DNA of 64,000 bases from Ciona intestinalis (taxonomy: Eukaryota > Chordata > Ascidiacea > Phlebobranchia > Cionidae), in the NCBI RefSeq assembly GCF_000224145.3, contig NC_020173.2, positions 6,333,796-6,397,795 on the forward strand, read 5' to 3'. A program made the position numbers and the translations under genes. Under the pieces are notes generated by a model. It saw only the letters and a program-made list of their open reading frames with translations. It ran no database searches and had not been told where the DNA came from. This document shows positions 1 through 10,916 of the stretch, piece after piece. Numbering within the stretch: the stretch's first letter is position 1; each line of letters starts with the position of its first letter.

Positions 1-191
1 GCGATCTGCTGCCGCAAAGTTTAAGGTTCTGAGACAAATCAAACACTTAACGTCTTAGGAGAAGTGGCGTGTCGTATCAGAAGTCGTTGCGAAATTCCAA
101 CGAATTTCGAAACCTCAATATTTTAACAGATATAGATTGATATCAAGAATATTCAATTCTCCTAAACTGACCTAAAGTCTCAAACAAAACA

Positions 192-387
192 TGGTAGACT
201 GGGGTAAGATGGCTCATTTTCATTCGCTTTTATCGTATCATTTGGTGGTTACAACATAGAATAATAACAGAATTATATAATTGTATCCTAACGACTTTCT
301 AACGCAATGTTAGTTGTTTAAAAAACGAGTAGGAAAAATGGGATGTTATGTGCTAACAGTATCCCATGTTACCCCACAACACTATAT
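192..387. repeat. family A MITE-like element, degenerate
   Basis: It begins with a GGGGTAAGATGG-type end and finishes with an inverted CCCATGTTACCCCAC end. The internal words ATCGTATCATTTGGTGG and TTAATTGTTTAAAA-like are diverged. It is the weakest of the left-hand copies. Confidence 0.6.
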
Positions 388-470
388 TATTTAAATACAA
401 ATCGTGACGAAACAACAAGATATATCGAAAAAACGTCTGTCCTTAAAAAACGCATATACGATTGAAATTA

Positions 471-663
471 TAGTAGAGTGGGGGAAGATGGGACACCTTT
501 TCATTCTATTTTCTCGTCCCATTTGGTAGTAAACAAAAAATATTCAAAGAATTATAAAAGCGTATCCTTACCACTTCCATTGACCGTTGTTAATTGTTTA
601 AAACACGATCATAATATTTGGATATTATGTGCTAAAGGTGTCCCATCTTCCCCACCTACTATA
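471..663. repeat. family A MITE-like element
   Basis: A near full-length copy of about 190 bp. It has an AGTGGGGGAAGATGGGACA end, the internal words CTCGTCCCATTTGGTAGTAAACAAA and AATTGTTTAAAACACGATCA, and the inverted end TGTCCCATCTTCCCCACCTACTA. It is flanked by TA-rich sequence as if inserted at TA. The ends are terminal inverted repeats and there is no coding capacity, which is the MITE structure. Confidence 0.85.
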
Positions 664-1552
664 TATTTACTGGTAAAAATAACCGTAGTCGCTGCGTCTT
701 ATCTTTATACTTTAAGTTTATACTTTAAACTAAACGCTTGAAACACAAAAGCTATTCTTTGCGTGGAAATTACCTACTTTTGCCTCGTCTGCGGCAAAAC
801 CTCTCCTGCGCTTGAACGTGTGCAGTTATATTTATATTCAGCTCAACTATTAAGCCTTTATGCGACTGCCATTGAGGACTGATCATGTCAATATTATTCT
901 AAAGTTTCGTGCTATTTATGCGGGTAAGTAAACTTCGCTAATCGGCTCCACATTAGTTCAAGTCTTTGAGCTTTTGTATATTCTGACCTTTTAGTAACTG
1001 CGACCGATGCGACAAAATAAAGTCATTCATTCATTCATAATGTAAGCCCAGGTTCGTGCCTTCACGGACGAAGTTTGACACGTTATTAAAATATTTAATC
1101 TATCACACGAATTCAGTAAGAATGTACAGCCTATTTATTTATCCTCGCATGGCGGGACAATGACAGTCGTTATAACAGGAGTGTTCTGTTTCACACACCT
1201 CGTTCCCGCTTACGAGTTACCACATATGTAACTTTTTGCGTAACTATTTTTTTGATATTATTTTAACTGACAATTTTGACAGCTCATAAGTGCCCACACA
1301 CTTGTAGGCAATTGATCATAACTACAATGTCCGTATGCGCATATTAAGCCATCGGATCAACAACTCTCTTGGCGACATGTTGGTTTTAAACGCCTATTTA
1401 ACACGTCTAGCTGTGACGTTGTTGGGATTACGAAAAACAACATTAAGGGGGGGTGTTGCATAATATTGACGTAATAGATTAAGGAATGCTAACTACGGGA
1501 AATTAGGTCTAACTTGCTCAGAAAGACAACACAATACTATATAGGTAAATAT

Positions 1553-1748
1553 GTAGTACGATGGGGAAAGATGGGACACCTTTAACACATAATATCTAAA
1601 TATCCTGATAGTGTTTTAAACAATTAACAACGGTCTATAGGGGTCGTGCGGATACGGTTTTATAATTTTTTGAATATTTTTTGTTTACTACCAAATGGGA
1701 CGAGAAAACAGAATGAAACGGTGTCCTATCTTCCCCCACTCAACTATA
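1553..1748. repeat. family A MITE-like element
   Basis: A full-length copy in the opposite internal orientation to the one at 471. The ACACCTTTAACACATAATATC half comes first and the CCAAATGGGACGAGAAAA half second. TA-rich sequence flanks both ends. Confidence 0.85.
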
Positions 1749-1794
1749 TATACTTGGTAACGGGCACAAAAGTCTTTGAAAAAGAACATCCGAA

Positions 1795-1940
1795 TTACAA
1801 CGACTGCCGTTGCCCCGCCATGCAAGGATAAATAAGTTATAGTAACTTGTAAGCGAGCGCGAGGTGTATAAAACAAAACAACCGTGTTATAACGACTCTT
1901 GTTACCCCGCCATGCGAGCATCAATAAGTTGCATTTCTAT
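1795..1940 (+). repeat. family B SINE 3' module, two tandem copies
   Basis: Two successive units carry the words AACGACTGTCGTTGCCCCGCCATGC, GGATAAATAAGTTA and GTATAAAACAAAACA. This is the tail module of the tRNA-headed family B element without its head. Confidence 0.7.
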
Positions 1941-2438
1941 GTACGTAGTCCATTAGCATTAACGCCTTTCACCTGCTAGCTGAATGGCTACAACAAATTG
2001 TAACTCTTAAAACTCTGCAAATTCAATCACAACTCTAGACTCCCAACTAAACAAGCTGAAATCGTGTACTGATAAACCTTGAAACATACATGCTGCAAAC
2101 CCACAAAGTTAGATACGTGGTAACTCGTAAGCGAGAACAAATCGATTGTGGTTGCCACGAGAGAATAAACAAGTTTCATTCGTTCCACCGAAAAACAAGT
2201 CTCAACTGCGGGCAAATTCGAAACTCCCAATAAAATAAACACGCACCATTTCATTGGAATATTTGCTACTTGGTCAATGTATATTGGTAGCAATCTTTCA
2301 ATACCTTGAACAACTACATTGCTACATTTACTACAAGCTCTTAATGCCTGTCTGCAGTCTTAAATTAATTTAACATACAGAAAAAGGCGTTTACAAACCT
2401 TACCTGCACAATTCAATCTCAATTTCAACTTCCAATAA

Positions 2439-2647
2439 AGTAGGATGGGGTAAGATGGGACACCTTTTTATTCGACTTTTTCGTACCGTTTGGTGGTACA
2501 AGAAAGTCGAATAAAACAAAAAACATTGAAAGAATTATAAAACCGTATTCTCACGACTTCCACGGACCGTTGTTAACTGGTTAAAACACGATCAGGATAT
2601 TTAGATATTATGTGCTTAAGGTGTCCCGTCTCCCCCCACCCTACTAT
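2439..2647. repeat. family A MITE-like element
   Basis: A full-length copy with clear inverted ends (AGGATGGGGTAAGATGGGAC and TGTCCCGTCTCCCCCCACCC) and a short internal duplication of GTCGAATAAAACAAAAAAC. Confidence 0.8.
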
Positions 2648-3723
2648 CTGCAGAAAAGCCCTAGAAGCCTTAACTGCACAAACAAATTCCAATTTCAACT
2701 TCCATTATCATCGCCATACACCTCATACCACTGCCATAGGTACCACTAACTCTGTAGCTCTGCAGGGCCTTTGAAAACAGCCTTTAAAATTTTAAATTAA
2801 AACGTGTCTACGGCGCCGTAAACGCCTCGCACTTATAAAAACACATCAGCGTGCGTGATTACTTAACACAACACGAGGATAAAACGTTGTGTTCACACGC
2901 GTGCTGAGAAAACGTTTAACTTAATCCAGTACAGCGTCGGACAACACTTATGTAACAAACGTGCGTGGCTAAACTTATATGACTTTTAAAATACTTAATA
3001 AACATTCCTGAAGTCGTGTACTGTGTTATACGGATAACAGTTGGTAAGTACGTCGTTGTTTATAGTTTTAGTTTGGATGTTAAACTAAGATGCATATTGG
3101 TTGCAATTAAGCTGTTAATCAATGAGACATTTTTTCTTCGGGAGTTTTACCGGTAGGTTGTGATTTAACAACTGTCGTTTTGCTGCAAACTTTACCTTCC
3201 TTTCGTTTGTTTTAGTTATTTTAATCTTCGCTACTGTATTCGAAGAGATACTTTAACTTATGTTGTATTCTACAGCGAGAGCCAAAATGTACATATCGTT
3301 CACGCATACTGGCAGTGTATACTGCAAGTTCCATCTGCATTTGATCTGCTGTACAATATTGTGTCAGAATGTACATAACACTCCCCAATGCGACAAAGGA
3401 CTAGATCTGTGTTGGAGTTGGGTTTGTACAATATAGACATTGAAAAAATATGCAATATTGGATTGGGATTGGAGTTCTGCATGAAATGCCTGGATTTTAA
3501 CCGGGTGACTTCTTTTTTTTCCCCGCTATAGATATCACCCATATAGATTAAACAGCCCTTGTTGGTCTGGCTCTATGGCTTAGTGGGTGTATCTATGTTA
3601 AGCGAACATCTATGTTATACATTTATGTTATAACAACTGTCGTTGCCCCGCCATGCGAGGATAAATAAGTTACAATAGTTTATCCATAACATACGTAGTG
3701 TTTTCTGTCAGGATGTTGGCAAG

Positions 3724-6700
3724 TTATTTGTCCGTTGTTGAATACACGCTGAGAATTAGAGCAGAAAGCGATGTCTTGACTCCAGGCAGACACTTGACCA
3801 GAATGAACGGGCACATATAACAGTAAACATATGGGCAAAGGAAGCACGAATTTAGTGCCACCATATTCAATACTAATCCTGGGTATGACATATCTATAGT
3901 AAGGAACACCATAGTCGGGGTTGTACAGATGCCAAACGAAGCGGTCAACCAGATTACATATCTCAAACTGAACGTTGTAGCTCTTGTCGCTCGTAGGTGT
4001 TCAAGCATACGACGATGGGCGCCGCTAGACTTCGGTTTTGATAGTGGAGCAGTCGAGTCGCATGAACGTTTAGGACCTCTTGCTGCCTGTGCGCCGAGGC
4101 TAAAGTATTTACGGTCAGTAGGCGAGGCCGAGAACACAGAACCCGTGTCGTCTTTCTCAGAGTCGAAGCAGGAGGGGAGGCGATCATGGTGCGCCCCTGA
4201 AGAACTATTAACCCTACCCCTGGAGCATATCGCTTCATCTTTGGAGCATGTGACGTCATTTGACATCCGGTTCATGACGTAGGAGTTACGTGAGCCGTTA
4301 CGCTTGCTAATCCCTCTTACACTATCAGGACTGCCACTACTAGCATCCGTGTTCTTACGTTCAGACGACCGGTTGGAATGACAACGTGACCACATTTCGT
4401 TGACTTGCTGGATCGATCTACGAGGTAAAGTAATATTTTAAGATACTCGATATTGCTACCATTGTTGGCGTGTGTATCCTTGGGCAAGACACTTAACGGC
4501 AATTGATCCAACCCAGTGGTCACTAATGGGTTGTCAAAATTGTCAGCCATACAGAAAAATAATCACCCACAAAGGTACATTGACTTCTATAAGCCGTTGT
4601 TAATTATTTAAAAACAGGATATTTGGACATTATGTGCTAACGGCGTCCCGTTTTTCCCATTCTACTTTACATAACCAGCTACAAAGAAAATAACATTCAT
4701 CCACAAAGTTATATCCATTGCCATAGACCGTTATTGAATACAGAATCAGGATATATGTGCTAAATGTGTCCCACCTTCCCCCCATTCTACTATAAAAACA
4801 CAACCAGCTACAAACCTCTTAAGAAAGTAGATGACACCCAACAGCAAGCACCCCCAAGCCCCAACCACCAACGCCATCCATGAGTTAGCCATCGGTGGGA
4901 ACGCCCTGGAACATCTGTAGTCGCTTGGTTGGAACTCGTGATCTGGGGAGAAGCACTGGCTCAAACATTGGCAGATTTCGGCGCAGCTCCAACCAGCTAT
5001 CGGTATCAACACGTATATAATGGGCACGATCCATAATACGGCGATTAGGATATATGAACGCTGTCGTCGTGTCAGCAACCTTGGATGGAAAGTAAATGAG
5101 ATGTTTTAGGGAGATACTATGTTATACACTCCACTATACATTATGGTATCTTATGAGGGCTATTCCACACCATATAGTAGGGGGGACACCTTAAGCACAT
5201 AATACCCAAATATATTGATCGTGTTTTAATCAATAACAACGGTATAAATGCGAGTCGTGAGGATACACTTTTATATTTTTTTGAATGTTCTTTGTATATT
5301 ACCAAATCGGACGAGAAAATAGAATGAAAAAGTGTCCTATCTTTCCCATTCTGTTGTATTTTATAAAAGGTATTTTATAATTCGCATACCATTTTTTTCT
5401 GAATTTACAGTTAAATTCCAGTTTTACTAATCATAATAATAACAGATGCTCAAACTGTTTGTATTAACGCTTGTGTTAGTCCATCAATTTGAGAAAATGC
5501 AATATTTCAACATTGAAGATTTCTTTGTGGCCAGACTTAATACATTTATTCCAAAGGAGAAAATAAACTCGCTTTTAGAAGCACGGATTCTGCTTAATAT
5601 AGATTACAGCTGTACATAAACAAGATATTCCGGGGTGCTGGAACAAATATAGCGTGGTCAACGCGAGCTAAGTACTTCCCAATACCGGGGTCGCCAAATA
5701 CGTTTAAAATAAACCGGTTGTTCAATTCTTGTGGCGACATTATGGCAATTGGACGACAAATTATTTCAGCACAAAAGTTTCCGCGGAAATTTTGCGAAGT
5801 TTTGCGGCATTACAGTTGTTAATGTTTGTCCCAGGAAACCAGTTTTGCAAAAGTGGCAAATATTGGTCGCATTTGTAGTTTGACTCGCGAAAGTAAAGCA
5901 TTAGTAACAATGGGAGCTTTGAAAGTGGAATATGATTGCAACACAAGTGGTTCTGTGGTTTAGATAACGTGTTAACAACAACATAATTTCTTTGAACTAC
6001 GGTATCAGGTAGAGTTATCTGTTCGTGAACTTTGCCCGTATTGTGGATTTAAATGGCGTATACGCTGTGTTTTTCGACAAGACACTTGACAAAAACACTG
6101 AAAAAAATGTTACATACGTGGTAACTAGTAAGCGGGTACGATCGAGGTGTATATAAAACAAAACACCCGTGTTATAACGACTGTCGTTACCCCACCCTGC
6201 AAAGATATAAGTTACATTAAAACACATACAACGGTGGCAATACCTCTTTTTCCATCTTCCCCCATTCCCTTCGCTTTGATGAGAACGATATCCTGCAGCC
6301 GTCCTTAGTGTAAGACACGTGGTGTGACGTATGCTGTCAATCAAAAGCCCTGGAATAGTAAACAATTCGCGGTTAATAATCTCCGGGGTGATTTATATAT
6401 AACATCAAAGGATGTATCGGCATTGACAAAATATGTGTGGCTTTATAGTTTACATGGCCTGTGTGCGGGAGAATGTTACTCTGCAAACTATTTCGAACAT
6501 TTTAAAAACAATCACCGACAAAATTACAGATTGTTATGTGGTGTCAGACAGGACACATTTAGCATATTATATTCAAGTATCCTGATCGTGTTTTCAACAA
6601 TTAACAAAGGTCTGAGGGAGTCGCATAAAGATACGGCTTAATAATTCTTTGTTTACTACAAGATGTGGCGAGAAAATAGAATGAAAATGTATCCCATCTT

Positions 6701-8870
6701 CCCCCACCTTACTATAGTATACATGGTAACTTGTAAGCTGGCACGATGTGTATGAAACAGAACACCCGTGTTATAACGACTGTCGTTGCCATGCCACGCG
6801 AGGATAAACATTTTCTATCCGTTCATACAACTACCAGCTAGACAGCAATCATTCCTACCTATATTCCCGCATATAATGATAAACATCCCACACAGGAAAG
6901 CTTTGAGGAAAGTCCATAGTTGTCCAGACCCTTGTTTAACGACACCACGTCTTGCAGGGTCAGGATCGCCAGGGTGGCCCCCGAAGTGAAAGTACAAGCT
7001 GATTAGCTGGAAAGGGGGGTTAGGGGTTATAAATAAAAGCGTTGTTGCCAAACCCCCAATACCGAATAAAAGAAACTCGCACTTTAGCAGTTAAAAAATA
7101 TAAAAATTGTGATAATTTACTTCTGGTCGTGATCTAATGCTCATGAAACTGGACGATTCTCGTAACCAGAATCAAGCGTTACGAAATATGTAACAAATAA
7201 AAAAACTCCAACCAATACAGTACTTTTAGATAATTATTTCATCAAAATGGGACCATCAGTCTGTTTGTTTCAAATCTAATATATATCTCACCGACAAATT
7301 AGTTACAATCATGTATTATACGTTCTTGGTATTTATATATTGTACCAGCAGATAAGCTATTTATGTTAGGCGATTATAGAAAGTGTGGGGACGATTCGCT
7401 TACGAGTTACCACGTATGTAACTTTGTTGGTGACTATATTTTCGGATTTTTCATTTTTTTTGTTGTAATGTATGGCTGACAATTCAGACAGTCTATAAGG
7501 GGTTTGAGAAATGTACGTAATCTTTTACAGCAAGTGTGGGAATGCGCGACAATTTTGACAGCTAATGACAAGAGAACGGAAATAACAGTTCAATGGCATG
7601 CGTATACGAGTCACACAAGTCGTTTCGAACCACAGATGTTTCCTTTTCAACACGGAAGCCAAACATGTAGTTTCACTCGTGTGTTTCATGTTTCACAGCA
7701 TCCTTTATGAGGAAATAAACCGACATTTCCAGAACGACTGACGTCATAATCGCAACAATGTGACTGGAATGTGTTATGGGAGTTTAAATTTGGAAAATAA
7801 TAGTTTTACTATATGTCTGTATTCTAACTGAAATGTACGATTTCGTAATTAATTTATTATTGTATGGCGAAGCAATGACAGTCGTTATAACACGGGTGTT
7901 CTGTTTCATACACCTCGTGCCCGCTTACAAGTTACCATGAGCTAGTAGAATCTACTGTGCCGCAACGCAGCACATAAACCGCAAGTGATTAAAAACAAAT
8001 ACTAATTTATGTTCAAACAAGCGGAAATAGTTGCATGAGGTTCAACAACGATTGCATATCAAAACAATTCAGCGAAATGACATTACAGCCAATACTTATA
8101 AACACCTTTATGTAGCGATAACACACGGATGCATTCAATCTGAAAAGTTCAATTTAAATGTGAAATGGAAGTTTAATTAAAAATTAGAATAATGTTCTCA
8201 CGTTGATAAAGTTGTAACGCTGCAAAGTGGTTATCAGAGTGTTCGCCTCTAGACTAGAGGATTTAGGTTCGAGGCTCGACGCTGGTAGTGGTACCAATAT
8301 GAGCGTATGTGTCCTTAGGCAAAATACTAAACGACAATTGGTCTAACATAGTAGTCACTAATAGGTTGTTCAAATTGTCATTCATATAGAAAAAGAAATC
8401 ACCCGCTAAGTTACATACGTGGTAACTTGTAAGCAGGCATGAGGTGTATGAAACAGAACGCTCGTGTTATAACGACTGTCGTTGCCCCGCCATGCAAGGA
8501 TAATTAAGTTACATACATGGTAACTGGTAAGCGGGCACGAGGTGTATGGGATAGAACACCTGTGGTATAACAAGTATAATTTCCAAATAAAACATATTTC
8601 ACATACCTGTAAAAGCCCGAGCACCGAGAACAACACGTTAGCGAACAGAGTCGAACTGACATGAGCGTATACGTGGCTTTGGCGAACCAGTTTCCTGGAT
8701 TTCCTCAGAACGGCGACCAGTACAACCACGTTTATAAGTATAGAAATGGACGGGACGATGCAAAAGATGAGAAACGATGCCTTCTGTCGGCTGGCGCATG
8801 TCACGTTAGTAACTGTCAGGTTTTTGAAATCAGTATTCGTCCATGTAGGTACAGCAGTTGTTGGATACAT
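3724..8870 (-). CDS. seven-transmembrane (rhodopsin-like) receptor, exons partly resolved
   Basis: Probable plasma-membrane G-protein-coupled receptor. Exon 1 (8870-8607) has a glycosylatable N-terminus, TM1 (IVPSISILINVVVLVAVL) and TM2. Exon 2 (about 7006-6859) gives the end of TM2, the first outer loop and TM3. Exon 3 (5079-4805) gives LTRRQRSY after TM3, TM4, the motif IAGWSC, a Cys-rich second outer loop and TM5. Exon 4 (4403-3724) gives a long Ser/Arg/Lys-rich third inner loop of about 130 aa, TM6, TM7 with CPYVY where NPxxY is usual, and the stop. Phases fit for exons 1-2 and 3-4 but not for 2-3, so a small exon carrying the DRY-region residues is probably missing between 5080 and 6858. 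GWSC in loop 2 recalls the lysophospholipid/cannabinoid group (GWNC), but I do not assign a subfamily. A strong acceptor (TTTTTTTCCAG) lies 13 bases before the ATG. Introns carry family A and B repeats. Confidence 0.72.
4440..4670 (+). repeat. family B SINE fragment plus family A remnant
   Basis: GTGTATCCTTGGGCAAGACAC, GGTCACTAATGGGTTGTC and AATCACCCACAAAG are the middle of family B. A remnant of family A follows (TTATGTGCTAACGGCGTCCC). Both lie in the intron between receptor exons 3 and 4. Confidence 0.7.
5175..5357. repeat. family A MITE-like element
   Basis: A copy with a shortened left end (AGTAGGGGGGACACC) and a degraded right end (GTGTCCTATCTTTCCCATTCT), in a receptor intron. Confidence 0.75.
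5446..5619 (+). CDS. candidate small secreted peptide ORF, 57 aa, unproven
   Basis: An ATG-initiated frame antisense to a receptor intron. It starts MLKLFVLTLVLVHQ, resembling a short signal peptide, and continues into a polar stretch (EDFFVARLNTFIPKEK) ending in YSCT. The ATG is directly preceded by an acceptor-like AATAATAACAG. It does not overlap a recognisable repeat. Against it: it is short, has a single Cys, and I see no downstream exon or family match. It could equally be a chance ORF. Confidence 0.22.
   Translation: MLKLFVLTLVLVHQFEKMQYFNIEDFFVARLNTFIPKEKINSLLEARILLNIDYSCT
6548..6717. repeat. family A MITE-like element
   Basis: Nearly full length. The left end is eroded (GACAGGACACATTTAGCAT) and the right end is good (TATCCCATCTTCCCCCACCTTACTA). 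It lies in a receptor intron. Confidence 0.75.
6720..6810 (+). repeat. family B SINE 3' module
   Basis: One unit: GGTAACTTGTAAGCTGGCACG, TGTATGAAACAGAACACCCG, AACGACTGTCGTTGCCATGCC. Another copy lies at about 6110-6225. Confidence 0.75.
8222..8578 (+). repeat. tRNA-headed SINE (family B), nearly full length, two tail modules
   Basis: The head is tRNA-like. A box-A-like TGGTTATCAGAGTG is followed about 35 bases later by the box-B-like GGTTCGAGGCTCG. Next come the body (GTGTCCTTAGGCAAAATAC, GTCACTAATAGGTTGTTC) and two successive tail modules (GTGGTAACTTGTAAGC..., AACGACTGTCGTTGCCCCGCC). This defines family B as a Pol III SINE-type composite. It overlaps the intron just downstream of receptor exon 1. 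Confidence 0.8.
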
Positions 8871-9469
8871 GGTAACGATAAGCCTGGAAAAAAATTTGGA
8901 CTTCGTTAGAAATTTGATTTAAATTTTTAGCAACATTAAAATTGCGTTTACATTTTTATATTTACTAAAACTGCTGCTAACTTCTAGAGAGAGAATTATA
9001 TAACCGTATCCTCACGACTCTAAAAGAGCGTTGTTAATTGTTTAAAACACGATCAGGAAATACGGGATATTATGTGCTAACGGCAGCTATCTTGCTCCAC
9101 AGTACTGTAATGCAAATTCAGACTACATAAGCTCCGCCCCTTTCAATGCAAGTTATTACACCATCTTTCTGCAATCAGCAGTTTCGTAGCAGTTGCTTTA
9201 GAGTCTCCTCTTAACTTCCTTCCCCCTCTAAAGCGTTCTGCTTATTTAGCAAATGCTGCACCAATGACGTTGCAATATACACTAAATACACTAAATGTCT
9301 AAATGGCTTATATATCGCTTGTTCTTCTTGCACCTTACATGTCTTGATGCAGATTTGGTTCCTAATTATATTAATTGGCGTGCATGACCAAGCGTTTGAA
9401 CAAAATCAAGCTTGCACACACCATACTCTGCAGTTTGGATTATTTCTGTTGTAGCACATAACATAAATT

Positions 9470-9610
9470 AATAACTTCTATCAATACGGTAGCAAAGATA
9501 AGGGTAATTAAAACAACGTGAAAGAAGATGCATTAGCAGCAAAACAGCAATCGTTAAAACACGATATGGGTAAAAATAAGAAAAAAGCATCATTAAAAAA
9601 TCGACTTTCC
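9470..9610 (-). repeat. family D element
   Basis: It contains ACGGTAGCAAAGATAAGGGTAATTAAAACAACG and TTAGCAGCAAAACAGCAATCGTTAAAAC. These are the reverse-complement form of the words CGCTATCGTATTCGAAGAGAT and AACGACTGTCGTTTTGCTGCTAATT seen in other copies. Confidence 0.6.
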
Positions 9611-9839
9611 CCTAAACTGCACCTGCTTTTAGGAATTTCATCCGCGTTTTAAACTTGACTTGTAAGTAGCATGAGTGAGACAAATTACCGATGAGCCTTT
9701 TACTCGTGCTATACAAGCGTTTCAAGTACCACGTAGGCTAACTCGTTAATCAAAACAACAGTCCATGGCACATACACACAAGGTAAATGAACATTGTATT
9801 ACAGTTCAATTAACTACAACTCACTGTGATTTTATTGTA

Positions 9840-10110
9840 TGTTGGGTTTAACAGCCACACTTTTACGCAAGTTTATGCACATATAGATGAACAGAATGTG
9901 CTATAATTAATACAGAACGCTTCATGCTGGTTTAGCAGCCATGCATTTTTAACTGACGCTTTCCCCCAGACTTCTATTAATAGCTGTTTTAACAATAACT
10001 GTCGTTTTGCTGCTAATTCTCTTATATTCTTGTTTAACACTTTTAACCGCAAACAGTCTATTTCTCGCATATTGATCGGTTTTCCATATTTAGACCTAAC
10101 TTTGTGCACT
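9840..10110 (+). repeat. family D element
   Basis: Here the words AACAGCCACACTTTT, TTAACAATAACTGTCGTTTTGCTGCTAATTC and TAATTTT-type spacers occur in the usual order. The other clear copies are at about 3110-3260, 12135-12400, 13200-13400, 14400-14540, 23755-23960, 32915-33060 and 45045-45230. No coding capacity was seen. Confidence 0.6.
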
Positions 10111-10444
10111 TCCTATGGCCAATACACAAACATTGAGCGACAATCATGAAATATCAGCGGAGCAATCTTTGGCCGACAATCATTTGGTCTCACGCCGGCT
10201 CAGAGACCGAATCGTCGCGCAAGTTTATTTTTAGCTCCGCCAGTTTTAACTCAATGCGAGCCGGACGTCGTTGCAATTCTGGCATTTGGTTGATTTAGTT
10301 GAAGTGCGCAGAGCAGGTTTGACCTTTCAATCGATTACGCGACGCCCACTTGATTTATAGTTCGAATTACGCGAGCCATAACTTAATCAAGTTTATAAAA
10401 CCGTGAAGCAAAAACCACAAACCCTAAATAGCGGAAACGGTTAT

Positions 10445-10586
10445 ACTTTGGGGTAAAAATGGACACCATTGGCACATAATATCCGTTATATAGTACTGTG
10501 GGGTAAGATGGATACCGTTAGCACATAATATCTGTTATATAGTACTGTGGGGTAAGATGGATACCGTTAGCACATAATATCCCAAT
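10445..10586. repeat. three tandem copies of a ~49 bp family A fragment
   Basis: The phrase GGGTAAGATGGATACCGTTAGCACATAATATC recurs at 10501 and 10550, with a diverged copy at 10451. The unit is the end of family A linked to ATATAGTACTGT, so part of a MITE has been locally triplicated. Confidence 0.8.
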
Positions 10587-10916
10587 GCTGTCACTTTACA
10601 AATCGTTTGCTCTATGCTACATAATAGACTTTTTATAACTGTAATACATTTCATATAATATCTAAACACAGCGCACACGGCACACCTGTTCATATACACA
10701 CACGCATACACCTGGCACACACCATTATACGAATACTACCTTATACACATATCATACAACGTGAGGATACGACTAAGCCGCTTCAATTGGATTCTATTTT
10801 GAACTTCGTTTCCTCCCGCTAAGCTACTACAATAACAAACGTGCTGTAACTCATATGCCACGATGATGCAACGGTTATGCTCTGGCTATTACACCTCGCA
10901 TAATAAACAGTGAGTA

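Larger units (their letters stand above)
1..3723. other. gene-free repeat region
   Basis: I see no supportable gene here. The stretch is made of interspersed elements: family A MITE-like copies (about 192-387, 471-663, 1553-1748, 2439-2647), family B SINE tail modules (about 1130-1215, 1795-1940, 2100-2170, 3620-3705) and a family D copy around 3110-3260. The short open frames inside them are coded by repeats and lack splice-linked partners. Confidence 0.7.

Noticed and set aside
6859-7003. Alternative frame of receptor exon 2 giving TSGATLAIL and LSCVGCLSLYAGI, reminiscent of S1P-receptor TM2-TM3
   Set aside because: It ends in an in-frame TAG at the only donor and needs a phase that exon 1 does not supply. 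The phase-0 frame is open from acceptor to donor. The resemblance is noted but not used.
9873-10109. Minus-strand ORF of 78 aa with a Lys/Arg/Leu-rich stretch
   Set aside because: It coincides with a family D element found in many places and has no splice partners.
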